From Bradyrhizobium mercantei (GTDB taxonomy: Bacteria > Pseudomonadota > Alphaproteobacteria > Rhizobiales > Xanthobacteraceae): a DNA stretch of 64,000 nucleotides. Of the stretch, positions 23,307 through 33,000 are shown piece by piece (the stretch's first letter is position 1; each line of letters opens with the position of its first letter). The stretch covers positions 433,964-497,963 of the forward strand of contig NZ_MKFI01000002.1 in the NCBI RefSeq assembly GCF_001982635.1. The letters run 5' to 3'. The position numbers and the translations under genes are program-made. A model generated the notes under the pieces. It had not been told where the DNA came from and did no database searches. It worked only from the letters and a program-made list of their open reading frames with translations.

Positions 23307-25148
23307 TTATCGGATCACCGTCGGGCCCTGATCCGGCACCGCGACGTCGAGGACACGGAATTGCACACGTTCGGTGCCTTGCCAACGGTCGACTGCAAGA
23401 GAGCCCGCCACGTGCAATTGCTGGCCGCGATTTTGCGTCAAGGCGCTGCCGAGCTTCTGTCCGACCGAGCGGAATGCGATACCGTTGACGATCGAACCGT
23501 CGCCGGACTTGAAGCGCAGCCGCAAATGCGCCTGCCCGACCTCGTCGGCATAGACCAGCTGATGCGACGGCAGCGCGATCACCGGCTCCGGATTGGCGCT
23601 GCCGAACGGACCTGCGCGATTGAGCATCGCGGCGAATTCAGGTGTCACGGCGCGCGCGGTCACCGCGCCATCGATGAACAGCTCGTTCTCGTGACGCGAG
23701 TTGGCGACGTCGGCCGCGAGCGCGCTTTCCATGTAGGCGCGGAATTCGGCGAGCTTCTCCTTGCGCAGCGTGACGCCGGCCGCCATTGCGTGTCCGCCGC
23801 CCTTCATCAGCAGGCCGTCATGCACCGCCTGGCGTACCGCCTTGCCGAGATCGACGCCGCCGATCGAGCGGCCCGATCCGGTGCCGATGCCGCCGGGCTC
23901 GAGCGCGATCGCAAACGCCGGACGCGCGAACTTCTCCTTCAGCCGTGCCGCGACAAGCCCAACCACGCCGGGATGCCAGCCTTCCGCCGCAGTGACGATG
24001 ACAGCGCCCTTGTCCTCGAGCCCGAGCGAGGCCAGCGCTTCCGCTTCGGCCTGCGCCTCGGCCGCCTGCTCGATCACGCGCCGCTCGGTGTTGAGGCGAT
24101 CGAGCTCGGCCGCGATCCGCGCGGCCTCCGACACATCGCCTTCAAGCAGCAGCCGGACGCCGAGATCGGCGCGCCCGATGCGGCCGCCGGCATTGATGCG
24201 CGGCCCCAGCATGAAGCCGAGATGCCAGGCCTCCGGCGGGCCGTTGAGCCGTGCCACATCCATCAGCGCGGTGTGGCCGACGTGGTCGCGGCGGCGCATC
24301 GCGATCAGGCCCTTGGCGACGAAGGCCCGGTTCAGCCCGATCAGCGGCGCAACGTCGGCGACGGTGCCGAGGGCGACGTGATGCAGCACGCTGAGCAGGT
24401 CGGGCTCCGGCATCTCGCTGGTCCAGAAGCCGCGCTGGCGCAGCTCGCGGTTCACCGCGACCAAGGTCACGAACACCAGGCCGACGGCCGCGAGATGACC
24501 GAGGCCGGAGAGATCGTCGGGCCGGTTCGGATTCACCAGCGCGTCGACCTCGGGCAAATCATCGCCGGTCTGGTGATGATCGATCACCACGACCGACATG
24601 CCGAGCCTCTTGGCTTCCGCCAGCGGCTCGATGCTGGTGGTGCCGCAATCGACCGTGACCAGCAGCGTCGCGCCCTTCGCCGCTAGCCCGCGGACGGCAT
24701 CGACGTTCGGGCCATAGCCTTCGAAGATGCGGTCGGGAATATGGATCAGCGGGTCGAGCCCGCAATGGCGCAGATGCCAGGTCAGCAGCGCCGCCGAGGT
24801 CGCGCCGTCGACGTCATAGTCGCCGAAGATCGCGACCTTCTCGCCACGCGCTGCGGCGTCAGCGATGCGCTTGGCGGCATGCTCCATCTCGGTGACCGTG
24901 TGGGGATCCGGCATCAGCTTGCGGATGGTCGGGTCGAGGAAGTCGGTGACCTCGTCGATCGCGACGTCGCGCCCCGCCAGCACCCGCGCCAGCATTTCCG
25001 GCAGATTGTGCCGCTGCACGATCGCGAGCGCCCGTGCCGCCCCGCGCGCATCCAGCCGGTCGCGCCAGAGCTTTCCGGTCAGCGACCGCGCCACGCCGAG
25101 GAACGCCTGTGGCGCCTCGATGGGCAGTGCGGATGCGTGGAGCGTCAT
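23307..25148 (-). CDS. recJ: Single-stranded-DNA-specific exonuclease RecJ
   Basis: 5'-3' ssDNA exonuclease of the DHH superfamily, used in recombination and mismatch and base-excision repair. The 613 residues show DHH-domain motifs in order: FGDYDVDGATSAALL, VDCGTTS, VVIDHHQTG (the DHH motif proper), then the DHHA1 motif GGGHAMAAGVTL and a C-terminal OB-like region. The ATG at 25148 is chosen over an upstream frame that runs through a palindromic repeat. Confidence 0.95.
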   Translation of the reverse strand: MTLHASALPIEAPQAFLGVARSLTGKLWRDRLDARGAARALAIVQRHNLPEMLARVLAGRDVAIDEVTDFLDPTIRKLMPDPHTVTEMEHAAKRIADAAARGEKVAIFGDYDVDGATSAALLTWHLRHCGLDPLIHIPDRIFEGYGPNVDAVRGLAAKGATLLVTVDCGTTSIEPLAEAKRLGMSVVVIDHHQTGDDLPEVDALVNPNRPDDLSGLGHLAAVGLVFVTLVAVNRELRQRGFWTSEMPEPDLLSVLHHVALGTVADVAPLIGLNRAFVAKGLIAMRRRDHVGHTALMDVARLNGPPEAWHLGFMLGPRINAGGRIGRADLGVRLLLEGDVSEAARIAAELDRLNTERRVIEQAAEAQAEAEALASLGLEDKGAVIVTAAEGWHPGVVGLVAARLKEKFARPAFAIALEPGGIGTGSGRSIGGVDLGKAVRQAVHDGLLMKGGGHAMAAGVTLRKEKLAEFRAYMESALAADVANSRHENELFIDGAVTARAVTPEFAAMLNRAGPFGSANPEPVIALPSHQLVYADEVGQAHLRLRFKSGDGSIVNGIAFRSVGQKLGSALTQNRGQQLHVAGSLAVDRWQGTERVQFRVLDVAVPDQGPTVIR

Positions 25149-25272
25149 GATTCCTTCCGAACAGAGCGTTTTCAGGCGAAGCGGATACCGGTTCGCGTGA
25201 AGAAAACGCGCCAAACAAAAATCCGGAACATCGGCCCTGATCCAATCAGGGCCGATGCGTCCGGAAGGAATC
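25149..25272. repeat. Composite palindromic repeat between recJ and the HAD gene
   Basis: Outer 11-base arms GATTCCTTCCG (25149-25159) and CGGAAGGAATC (25262-25272) enclose an imperfect palindrome (GCGTTTTC...GAAAACGC around 25163-25211) and the terminator hairpin listed separately. The core resembles the common Bradyrhizobium intergenic palindromes. Confidence 0.7.
25210..25257 (-). terminator. Intrinsic terminator after the HAD gene
   Basis: On the minus strand a perfect 13-base stem CATCGGCCCTGAT / ATCAGGGCCGATG with a three-base loop is followed after a few bases by ATTTTTGTTTGG. It separates the haloacid dehalogenase gene from recJ. Confidence 0.75.
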
Positions 25273-25301
25273 GTAGCGCTTCAGTGAATCCCAGGCCAGT
25301 T

Positions 25302-26021
25302 CTAGCAGCCCATCCGGCTGGCGATTTCCCCGAAATCCTTGGCCACGATGTCCCACTCGCCGGTGGCCTCGAAATCGTATTTTTGCAGCGGGCCGTATTC
25401 GGCCGGACGCGCCACGAAGGCGGTCTTCAGGCCGAGCTTCTGCGCGTGCTTCAGGTCGTAATTGTGGGCGGCGACCATCATCACCTGCTCCGGCGGCAGG
25501 CAGAGCAGTTTTGCGGCGCCGAGATAGGTTTCCGGATCGGGCTTGTAGTGCTCGAACAGCTCGGCCGACATCACGAGGTCCCACGGCAGGCCTGCGAACT
25601 TCGCCATGTTGGTGAGCAGCGCGACGTTGCCGTTGGAGAGCGGCGAGATGATGTATTTGGTCTTCAGCCGGGTCAGGCCGGCGACGCTGTCGGGCCAGCC
25701 GTGCAGGCGATGCCAGCCCAGCGTCAGATGCTGCAGATCGAGTTCGGTCAGCCCCTTGATGTCGAACTGCGCGACCAGCTTCTCCAGCGAGCGGCGGTGC
25801 AAGACGTCGAGGATGACATAGCCGTTCTGCGGGTTCTTGCGCACCTCGTCCATCGAGGCCGCGTAGACCGCGCGCCAGCCGTCGACCAGCGCGGTCCAGT
25901 CGGCCTTGATGCCGCGCTTCTCTCCCCATGTCGTGAAGTCGTTGATCAGGCTGGTGCGCCAGTCGACGACGGTTCCGAACACGTCGAACACCAGCGCCTT
26001 GACTGCGGACAGATCGGACAT
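25302..26021 (-). CDS. Haloacid dehalogenase, type II
   Basis: 239-residue HAD-superfamily protein of the L-2-haloacid dehalogenase group. The nucleophile motif is FDVFGTVVDW (Asp13), with SNGN (ISPLSNGNVALL) as motif II, and VMMVAAHNYDLKHAQKLGLK as the C-terminal acidic/loop region. Real dehalogenation activity cannot be inferred; many members act on other substrates. The gene carries its own terminator. Confidence 0.88.
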   Translation of the reverse strand: MSDLSAVKALVFDVFGTVVDWRTSLINDFTTWGEKRGIKADWTALVDGWRAVYAASMDEVRKNPQNGYVILDVLHRRSLEKLVAQFDIKGLTELDLQHLTLGWHRLHGWPDSVAGLTRLKTKYIISPLSNGNVALLTNMAKFAGLPWDLVMSAELFEHYKPDPETYLGAAKLLCLPPEQVMMVAAHNYDLKHAQKLGLKTAFVARPAEYGPLQKYDFEATGEWDIVAKDFGEIASRMGC

Positions 26022-26068
26022 AGTGCCTCCCGCTTTTGTTGTTCTTGCTTACGCCGCACTCTCTCTTC

Positions 26069-26109
26069 GTCATTCCGGGATGCGCCTCTCGGCGCAGGCC
26101 CGGAATGAC
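26069..26109. repeat. Palindromic intergenic repeat (GTCATTCCGGG type)
   Basis: Arms GTCATTCCGGG / CCCGGAATGAC enclose a second hairpin TGCGCC-TCTC-GGCGCA. It can form a long cruciform. It lies between glpX and the HAD gene; a third repeat family in this window. Confidence 0.75.
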
Positions 26110-26129
26110 AACCACTGTTAAGCTCGCCC

Positions 26130-27128
26130 TCAGTCGAGGTGGAACTTCTCGAGCTGGCGGTGCTCGGCCTTGATGTAGCGCACGGTGCCGGTGACCGAGC
26201 GCATCACGACGGTCTCGGTCTCGATCACGTCCTTCTTGAACTTCACGCCGGTCAGCAGCGAGCCTGTCGTGACGCCGGTGGCGGCGAACAGGCAGTCGCC
26301 CCGCGCCATGTCCTCGATGCCGTAGATCATCTTCGGATCGGTGACGCCCATCTTGTGCGCGCGCTCGCGCTTCTCCTCGGTGTCGAGGATCAGGCGGCAC
26401 TGCATCTGGCCGCCGATGCAGCGCAGCGCGACCGCCGCCAGCACGCCCTCGGGCGCGCCGCCGGTGCCGATATACATGTCGACGCCGGTCTCATCGGGCT
26501 TGGCACAGTGGATGACGCCGGCGACGTCGCCGTCGGTGATCAACTGCACGGCAGCGCCGGTCGAGCGCACGCTGTTGATGATGTCGGCATGGCGCGGACG
26601 GTCGAGCACCAGCACGTTGATCGCGGTGGGATCGACGCCCTTGGCCTTGGCGAGACGGCGGACGTTGTCGGCTGGCGGTGCGTCGAGCTCGATCACGTTC
26701 TTGGCGAAGCCCGGGCCGATCGCGATCTTCTGCATGTAGACGTCGGGCGCGTGCAGCAGCGTGCCGCCATCGGCCATCGCCATGGTGGCGATCGAGCCCG
26801 GCATGTTCTTGGCGCACAGCGTCGTGCCTTCGAGCGGGTCGACCGCGATGTCGACCTTGGGCCCGGCGTTGAGGCCGACCTTCTCGCCGATGAACAGCAT
26901 CGGCGCTTCGTCGCGCTCGCCCTCGCCGATCACGATGGTGCCTTCGATCGGCAGCTTGTTGAGCTCACGCCGCATCGCGTCGACCGCGGCCTTGTCGGCG
27001 GCCTTCTCCTGGCCGTGGCCGCGCAGCCGCGCGGCCGACACCGCCGCGCGCTCCGTCACGCGCACGATTTCGAGCGTCAGGATGCGCTCGAGCAGCATCT
27101 GCGGCGGAACGGAAATATGGGTCGACAT
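26130..27128 (-). CDS. glpX: Class II fructose-1,6-bisphosphatase
   Basis: Hydrolyses fructose 1,6-bisphosphate in gluconeogenesis and the Calvin cycle (some class II enzymes also act on sedoheptulose 1,7-bisphosphate). The 332 residues carry GlpX signatures: GEGERDEAPML, VDPLEGTTLCA (metal/phosphate site), GTGGAPEGVLAA and the final TVRYIKAEH. The ATG 27128 gives the usual MSTHISVPPQ start. It is 79 bases downstream of hom and co-oriented. Confidence 0.95.
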   Translation of the reverse strand: MSTHISVPPQMLLERILTLEIVRVTERAAVSAARLRGHGQEKAADKAAVDAMRRELNKLPIEGTIVIGEGERDEAPMLFIGEKVGLNAGPKVDIAVDPLEGTTLCAKNMPGSIATMAMADGGTLLHAPDVYMQKIAIGPGFAKNVIELDAPPADNVRRLAKAKGVDPTAINVLVLDRPRHADIINSVRSTGAAVQLITDGDVAGVIHCAKPDETGVDMYIGTGGAPEGVLAAVALRCIGGQMQCRLILDTEEKRERAHKMGVTDPKMIYGIEDMARGDCLFAATGVTTGSLLTGVKFKKDVIETETVVMRSVTGTVRYIKAEHRQLEKFHLD

Positions 27129-27207
27129 CGGCGTACTCCTTAAGCCTCTGGGACAGGCCAGCCTGCCCGCATCAATCGTCTCACGCCCGACCCGTTCAGG
27201 CCATGCG

Positions 27208-28527
27208 TTAGTTTTTCTCGATCCGGATCACCTGCGGCCGGCCGCTGATGACCTTATCGCGTTGCACTGCGGCCAGCGCACGATGCACGGCATCCTCGCT
27301 GGTCGCATAGGTAATCAGAATGACCGGAACCGGTGAAGGTTTTTTGGCCGCACCGTTCACATCGACGCCATCCGGGTGCCGCTGCACGATGGATTCCAGG
27401 GATATCTTCTGTTCCGCAAGGCGGGTGGCGATTGTTGCGGCAGTGCCTGCAAGATCGCGCGCCATCAGGCGGATATAATAGCCACCTTCGTGGCGCTCCA
27501 TCGGCGCCTTGGTGGTGTCGCGCAACCGCTCCACGGGACGGCCGAACGGCTTGGCGCGGATGCCGCGGGCGACGTCGGCGATGTCGGCGACCACGGCCGA
27601 GGCGGTCGCGCCGCCGCCGGCGCCCGGGCCGACCAGCGTGATCGGCGGAATCCCCTCGCCGTCGATTGCGACAGCATTGGTGACGCCCATCACCTGCGCG
27701 ATCGAGGATGATTTCGGCACCATGGTCGGGTGCACGCGCTGCTCAATGCCCTTTGCCGTGCGCACGGCGACGCCGAGCAGCTTGACGCGGTAGCCGAGTT
27801 CCGAAGCCGCCCTGAGATCTTCCGGCGTGATCGAGGAAATGCCTTCGACATAGACCGCGCTTTCCGCGACCTTGGTTCCGAAGGCGAGGCTCGCCAGGAT
27901 CGCAAGCTTCTGCGCGGTGTCGTGACCATCGACGTCGAATGACGGGTTGGCTTCGGCATAGCCGAGACGCTGGGCATCCTTCAGGCATTCCTCGAACGAC
28001 AGGCCCTCCTGCTCCATCCGGGTCAGGATGTAGTTGCAGGTGCCGTTGAGGATGCCGTAGACGCGGTTGACGCTGGTGCCGGCAAGGCCCTCGCGCAGCG
28101 TCTTGATGACCGGGATCGCCGCACCGACGGCGGCCTCGAAGTTCAGCGCGCCGCCATGCTTCTCGGCGGCTGCGGCGAGGCGCAGCCCGTGCTTGGCGAT
28201 CAAGGCCTTGTTGGCGGTCACGACCGACTTGCCGGCCTTCAGCGCGGTTTCGATCGCCGACAGCGCCGGATCGCCGGCGCCGCCCATCAATTCGACGAAG
28301 CAGTCGATATTGGGATCTTCGGCCAGCGCCTCGGGGCTCTTCGCCCAGGCGATGCCGCGCAAATCGAGCCCGCGCTTCTTGGCTTTCGAGCGCGCCGTCA
28401 CAGCGACGACACGAACCGGCCGGCCGCTGCGCTCGGCAAGCGCCCGTCCTTGCGTTTCGATGAGGCGGACGACATCGGCACCGACGGTGCCGAGCCCCGC
28501 TATGCCCACGTTCAGGGGTGCGACCAT
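27208..28527 (-). CDS. hom: Homoserine dehydrogenase
   Basis: NAD(P)-dependent reduction of aspartate semialdehyde to homoserine, leading to Thr and Met. The 439 residues comprise an N-terminal Rossmann domain (GIAGLGTVGADVV), the catalytic domain (VYGILNGTCNYILTRM, GYAEANPSFDVDGHDTAQKL) and a C-terminal ACT domain (about 350-435, YYIRLMARDLAGTAATIATR), the usual site of Thr feedback. It follows the AlaC-type aminotransferase by 38 bases and is likely in one operon with it. Confidence 0.96.
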   Translation of the reverse strand: MVAPLNVGIAGLGTVGADVVRLIETQGRALAERSGRPVRVVAVTARSKAKKRGLDLRGIAWAKSPEALAEDPNIDCFVELMGGAGDPALSAIETALKAGKSVVTANKALIAKHGLRLAAAAEKHGGALNFEAAVGAAIPVIKTLREGLAGTSVNRVYGILNGTCNYILTRMEQEGLSFEECLKDAQRLGYAEANPSFDVDGHDTAQKLAILASLAFGTKVAESAVYVEGISSITPEDLRAASELGYRVKLLGVAVRTAKGIEQRVHPTMVPKSSSIAQVMGVTNAVAIDGEGIPPITLVGPGAGGGATASAVVADIADVARGIRAKPFGRPVERLRDTTKAPMERHEGGYYIRLMARDLAGTAATIATRLAEQKISLESIVQRHPDGVDVNGAAKKPSPVPVILITYATSEDAVHRALAAVQRDKVISGRPQVIRIEKN

Positions 28528-28565
28528 GGATTTAAGGGACCTGGAGATTAAGCAACCTGGAAGGA

Positions 28566-29786
28566 TTAGCGTCGGTTGGCGAGAGGAACGACGTTGTGCA
28601 ACGTTTCGATGCCGCTTTCAAGGAAGCGGCGCACGCCGCGCGCGGCCTGCCGGATGCGCTGCTCGTTCTCCACCATCGCGATGCGGACATAGCCTTCGCC
28701 ATGCTCGCCGAAGGCCACGCCCGGCGACACCACGACGCCGGATTTCTCCACCATCAGGGTCGCGAACTGCATGCTGCCGACCGCTTCGAACGCCTTGGGC
28801 AGCGGCGCCCAGGCGAACATCGAGGCCTGCGGCGGCGGAATGTCCCAGCCGGCGCGGCCAAATGACTCGACCAGCGCGTCGCGGCGCTTGCGGTAGGTGT
28901 CGCGCATCTCGCGGATGCAGTCGTCGGGGCCGTTGAGCGCCGCGGTCGCCGCCACCTGGACCGGCGTGAAGGCGCCGTAATCGAGATAGGATTTGACCCG
29001 CGCCAGCGCCGCGATGATGCGCTCATTGCCGACCGCAAAGCCCATGCGCCAGCCGGCCATCGAGAACGTCTTCGACATCGAGGTGAATTCGACGGTGACG
29101 TCGATCGCGCCCGGCACCTGCAGCACCGACGGCGGTGGCTTGTCCTCGTCGAAATAGACTTCGGCGTAGGCGAGATCGGACAGGATGAAGATGTCGTGCT
29201 TCTTCGCGAAGGCGACCAGATCCTTGTAGAAGTCGAGGTCCGCGACATAGGCGGTCGGGTTCGACGGATAGCAGACGATCAGCGCGATCGGCTTCGGGAT
29301 CGAATGGACGATCGCCCGCTCGACCGCCTCGAAGAACTGCGGCGTCGGCTCCGACGGCACCGAGCGAATCACGCCGCCCGCCATCAGGAAGCCGAAGGCA
29401 TGGATCGGGTAGCTCGGATTCGGGCACAGCACGACATCGCCGGGCGCGGTGATCGCCTGCGCGACGTTGGCGAACCCTTCCTTGGAGCCGAGCGTCGCGA
29501 CGACCTGGGTGTCGGGGTTGAGCTTGACGCCGAACCGGCGGGCATAATAGGCGGCCTGGGCCTTGCGCAGGCCGTTGATGCCGCGCGAGGCCGAGTAGCG
29601 GTCGGTCCGCGGCTTGCCCAGCGTCTCCTTGAGCTTCTCGATCACATGCGGCGGGGTCGGCAGGTCCGGGTTCCCCATGCCCATGTCGATGATATCGGCC
29701 CCGGCATTGCGCGCGGCCGCCTTGGCCTGGTTGACCTTCTCAAAGACGTAAGGCGGCAGACGGCGAATGCGGTAAAAATCTTCCAT
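28566..29786 (-). CDS. PLP-dependent aminotransferase (AlaC / LL-diaminopimelate aminotransferase type)
   Basis: 406-residue fold-type I class I/II aminotransferase. PLP Lys239 lies in SMSKTFSMAGWRMGF, with Asp204 and Tyr207 (LSDLAYAE) and Asn176-Pro177 (YPSNPTA). The N-terminus MEDFYRIRRLPPYVFEKVN is characteristic of the AlaC/LL-DAP-AT group, whose members are often annotated either way. The hom neighbour fits an aspartate-family or alanine role. The ATG at 29786 is chosen; upstream in-frame codons give a non-conserved Arg-rich leader. Confidence 0.9.
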   Translation of the reverse strand: MEDFYRIRRLPPYVFEKVNQAKAAARNAGADIIDMGMGNPDLPTPPHVIEKLKETLGKPRTDRYSASRGINGLRKAQAAYYARRFGVKLNPDTQVVATLGSKEGFANVAQAITAPGDVVLCPNPSYPIHAFGFLMAGGVIRSVPSEPTPQFFEAVERAIVHSIPKPIALIVCYPSNPTAYVADLDFYKDLVAFAKKHDIFILSDLAYAEVYFDEDKPPPSVLQVPGAIDVTVEFTSMSKTFSMAGWRMGFAVGNERIIAALARVKSYLDYGAFTPVQVAATAALNGPDDCIREMRDTYRKRRDALVESFGRAGWDIPPPQASMFAWAPLPKAFEAVGSMQFATLMVEKSGVVVSPGVAFGEHGEGYVRIAMVENEQRIRQAARGVRRFLESGIETLHNVVPLANRR

Positions 29787-30001
29787 GGGACCCTTGCTCC
29801 GACAACCGCGATGCCAGAATCGACCCCCTTGGTTGAGTTGCGGAAGCCTGCACGGCCTCTTACAGAAATCGCGCTGAATCAATGATTTAGAGCGAATTCA
29901 GGCGCATGATCTGGGGGCTGCGGCCGGATCTGCGGTTGAACTGGGTTTCTTTTAGCACGGACACCGGGCGGCGCCAGCGCTGATCCGCCGCTTCCTGCGG
30001 C
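29787..30001. other. Intergenic region upstream of the aminotransferase-hom operon
   Basis: Promoter region with a fragment resembling the common palindromic repeats (TTTAGAGCGAATTC, then GGCGCATGATC at 29887-29911). No leader peptide or gene seen. Confidence 0.35.
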
Positions 30002-30283
30002 TCACTTCCCGCTCGCGGCTGCCGCCGACGCCTGGGCCTGGCGCTCGCGCGCGGCAATCAGCTCCTGCTCGATCTTGGCCTGGTCCGCCGGCTTGATCGT
30101 CGGATCGGAGCGGTCGGGCGGAAGGTCATGGACCGGAAGGTAGCCGCCCGCATCCTTTTGTCGCGCCGGCGCGTCGGCCGGCATCGCCATATCGGCAATC
30201 GTGCTCGAGCACCCGCTCAGCGCCAGCATTGACGCGAGCAGCACTGCGGCCGCGAGCCCCCTGTTTACTCTATCGATCGGCAT
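30002..30283 (-). CDS. Putative lipoprotein (93 aa)
   Basis: From ATG 30283 the N-terminus is MPIDRVNRGLAAAVLLASML with lipobox LSGC (Cys25). The mature part is short, charged and Ala/Gln-rich, ending in a likely coiled helix (AKIEQELIAARERQAQASAA). No family recognised. In-frame upstream starts only add residues before the signal. Confidence 0.75.
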   Translation of the reverse strand: MPIDRVNRGLAAAVLLASMLALSGCSSTIADMAMPADAPARQKDAGGYLPVHDLPPDRSDPTIKPADQAKIEQELIAARERQAQASAAAASGK

Positions 30284-30572
30284 GCGCCGAATTGTCCCCA
30301 ACAAGCTAGCGCGCACGTCGCGTTGCCGACACGGGTCGCACTGGTACGAGCCTTGCAGCGTCCCCGCTGCGTTAATTCCGACTTTAGCGTTTCAAACCAT
30401 TGTCGCCCGAAACGCTTAAAGCGGGAACAACAAAAGCGACCCCTGAGGCTTCAATATGACGGAACAAAGATTTTTTCTCGCACCGCAACACAGCGAAATG
30501 CTGGATTTTGACTGATTTCCGTTGCCGCACCGCGCGATGACGCCCCCCAAACGACGCGATATTGTCCTTCAA
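30284..30572. promoter_or_regulatory. Divergent intergenic region upstream of phaC
   Basis: Locally AT-rich between about 30420 and 30520 (AAAGATTTTTTC, GATTTTGACTGATTT), as expected for the phaC promoter. No operator or gene can be identified with confidence. Confidence 0.35.
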
Positions 30573-32381
30573 ATGAGCAACGTCAGTACCGACACCCAAG
30601 CCGCCCCTAAATTCAACGCCGAAGCCTTCGCCATGAACATCGCCCGGGCGATGGAGAGCAGCGGCCAGGCGCTGGCAGCCTATCTCAAGCCCCGGCAGAC
30701 CGGCGAAGTCCGCGACAAGCCGCCGAACGAGCTCGGTGAGGTCATCAAGACCTTCAGCGTGATCGCCGAATACTGGCTGTCCGACAAGGAGCGCGCCTCC
30801 TCGCTGCAGATGCAGCTCGGCAAGGACTACCTCGATCTCTGGGGCTCGGCCGTGCGCCGCATGGCCGGCGAAGCCGATGCCAAGCCGGCGATCGCGCCGG
30901 CCCCGCGCGACAAGCGCTTCCAGGACCCGGAGTGGAAGTCGAACCAGTTCTTCGACTTCATCCTGCAGCTCTATCTCTTGACCGCGAAATGGGCGCAGCA
31001 GCTGGTCCACGATGCCGACGGGATCGATCCGCACACCCGCAAGAAGGCCGAGTTCTATGTCCAGCAGATCACCAACGCGCTGGCGCCGTCGAACTTCGTG
31101 CTGACCAATCCGGAAGTGCTGCGCGCCACCGTCGAGACCAACGGCGACAATCTGGTGCGCGGCATGAAGATGCTGGCCGAGGATATCGAGGCCGGCCACG
31201 GCACGCTGCGGATCCGCCAGTCCGATTCGAGCAATCTCGAGGTCGGCGTCAACATGGCGACGACGCCGGGCAAGGTGATCTACCAGAACGAGCTGATGCA
31301 GCTGATCCAGTACTCGCCGGCGACGGAGAACGTGCTGCGCACGCCGCTGCTGATCGTGCCGCCGTGGATCAACAAGTTCTACATCCTCGATCTGCGTCCC
31401 GAGAAATCCTACGTCAAATGGTGCGTCGACCAGGGCATCACCGTCTTTGTGATCTCCTGGGTCAATCCCGACAAGGAGCTCGGCAAGAAGACCTGGGCCG
31501 ACTACATGACCGAAGGCCCGCTCACGGCGATGGACGTGATCGAGAAGGCCACCGGCGAGATGAAGGTGCACACCGCCGGCTATTGCGTCGGCGGCACCCT
31601 GCTCGCCTCGACGCTGGCCTATCTCGCCGAGAAGCGCCGTCAGCGCGTGACCTCGGCGACGTTCTTTGCCGCGCAGGTCGACTTCACCCACGCCGGCGAC
31701 CTGCTCGTCTTCGTCGACGAGGACCAGATCACCGCGCTGGAACGCGACATGCAGGAATCCGGCGTGCTCGAAGGCAGCAAGATGGCGATGGCCTTCAACA
31801 TGCTGCGCTCGAACGACCTGATCTGGTCGTATGTCGTGAACAATTATCTGAAGGGCCAGGCGCCATCCTCGTTCGACCTGCTGCACTGGAATTCGGATGC
31901 GACGCGGATGCCGTCGTCGAACCACTCCTACTACCTGCGCAACTGCTATCTGGAGAACCGGCTGTCGACCGGCACCATGGTGCTCGACAACACGCTGCTC
32001 GATCTGTCGAAGGTGAAGGTGCCGGTCTACAACCTCGCCGCACGCGAGGATCACATCGCGCCGGCGGAATCGGTGCTGTACGGCTCGCAGTTCTTCGGCG
32101 GCCCGGTGAAATACGTGCTGTCCGGCTCCGGCCACATCGCCGGCGTGGTCAATCCGCCCGCGTCGAAGAAGTACCAGTACTGGACCAACGACAACATCAA
32201 GGACATGAAGCTCGCCGACTGGCTGAAGGGCGCCGAGGAACACAAGGGGTCGTGGTGGCCCGACTGGCGCGGCTGGCTGGAGAGCCATGATCCCGAGACT
32301 GTCCCGGCGCGCATGGTGGGCTCGAACGGAGCGCCGGCGCTCGAGGATGCCCCGGGCAGCTATGTCCGCGTCCGCGCGTAG
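30573..32381 (+). CDS. phaC: Class I poly(3-hydroxyalkanoate) synthase
   Basis: Polymerises (R)-3-hydroxyacyl-CoA to PHB on carbon-storage granules. From ATG 30573 (602 aa) the lipase-like box is GYCVGG with catalytic Cys338; the triad is completed by Asp493 (AAREDHIAP) and His521 (SGSGHIAG). The N-terminal PhaC_N domain and length fit class I. In-frame alternatives are ATG 30537 and TTG 30522; none has a good ribosome site, and I prefer 30573 for its polar N-terminus MSNVSTDTQ. No phaA/phaB/phasin gene is adjacent. Confidence 0.93.
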   Translation: MSNVSTDTQAAPKFNAEAFAMNIARAMESSGQALAAYLKPRQTGEVRDKPPNELGEVIKTFSVIAEYWLSDKERASSLQMQLGKDYLDLWGSAVRRMAGEADAKPAIAPAPRDKRFQDPEWKSNQFFDFILQLYLLTAKWAQQLVHDADGIDPHTRKKAEFYVQQITNALAPSNFVLTNPEVLRATVETNGDNLVRGMKMLAEDIEAGHGTLRIRQSDSSNLEVGVNMATTPGKVIYQNELMQLIQYSPATENVLRTPLLIVPPWINKFYILDLRPEKSYVKWCVDQGITVFVISWVNPDKELGKKTWADYMTEGPLTAMDVIEKATGEMKVHTAGYCVGGTLLASTLAYLAEKRRQRVTSATFFAAQVDFTHAGDLLVFVDEDQITALERDMQESGVLEGSKMAMAFNMLRSNDLIWSYVVNNYLKGQAPSSFDLLHWNSDATRMPSSNHSYYLRNCYLENRLSTGTMVLDNTLLDLSKVKVPVYNLAAREDHIAPAESVLYGSQFFGGPVKYVLSGSGHIAGVVNPPASKKYQYWTNDNIKDMKLADWLKGAEEHKGSWWPDWRGWLESHDPETVPARMVGSNGAPALEDAPGSYVRVRA

Positions 32382-32454
32382 CGTCCAGTCTTCCGCTCAG
32401 CTATAAACAGACGATCCCGGCGGTCGGGAATCGAATTGACGTGAGGGGGAGACG

Positions 32455-32853
32455 ATGACGCGCGAACTGTTCTGGCTGTCGCTGACGGTGATCCTGACCG
32501 GGCTGTTGTGGATCCCCTACATCATCAACCGCTGCCAGGTGCGAGGCCTCTCCGGCGCGATGGGCAATCCCTCGCGCGGCGACAAGCCCCACGCCGAGTG
32601 GGCCAACCGGCTGATGTTCGCCCATGACAACGCGGTCGAGAACCTCGTGATCTTCGCGCCGCTGGTCTTGATCCTCAACGCCGCCGACTACTCCACCAAA
32701 TGGACCGTGCTGGCCTGCGCCGTCTATTTCTGGGCCCGCGTCGCGCATCTGATCGTCTACACGCTCGGCCTGCCGGTGTTCCGCACCCTGGCCTTCACGG
32801 TCGGCTTCATCGCCCAAGCCGTGCTGGCGCTCGCGATCTTCAAGATTCTCTAG
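32455..32853 (+). CDS. MAPEG family membrane protein
   Basis: 132 residues, four hydrophobic helices. The MAPEG pattern is clear: GNPSRGDKPHAEWANRLMFA, then HDNAVENLVIFAPLVLILNA (the conserved N...E...F/P segment), and ARVAHLIVYTLGLPVFRTLAFTVG. Family members are microsomal-type glutathione transferases or relatives; the activity here is unknown. GAGGGGG just upstream of ATG 32455 is a strong ribosome site. Confidence 0.9.
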   Translation: MTRELFWLSLTVILTGLLWIPYIINRCQVRGLSGAMGNPSRGDKPHAEWANRLMFAHDNAVENLVIFAPLVLILNAADYSTKWTVLACAVYFWARVAHLIVYTLGLPVFRTLAFTVGFIAQAVLALAIFKIL

Positions 32854-32891
32854 AGCTACCTACCGGTCGCGGCACAGACCCGCCGGCGGCC

Positions 32892-32933
32892 GCTACGGCT
32901 CTACTCTGGAGATGGCGGAACGAAAGCCGTAGC
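32892..32933. repeat. Inverted repeat at the edge of the accessory segment
   Basis: Perfect 9-base arms GCTACGGCT / AGCCGTAGC with a 24-base spacer, followed by TTTCTCCGTT. It lies 39 bases after the MAPEG gene and could be its transcript end; it also lies near the border where base composition drops. Confidence 0.45.
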
Positions 32934-33000
32934 TTTCTCCGTTATCGCCTGCTCGCTTTCAGTAACCCACCTCCACTCGGTCGGTAATCCGGACCGATGG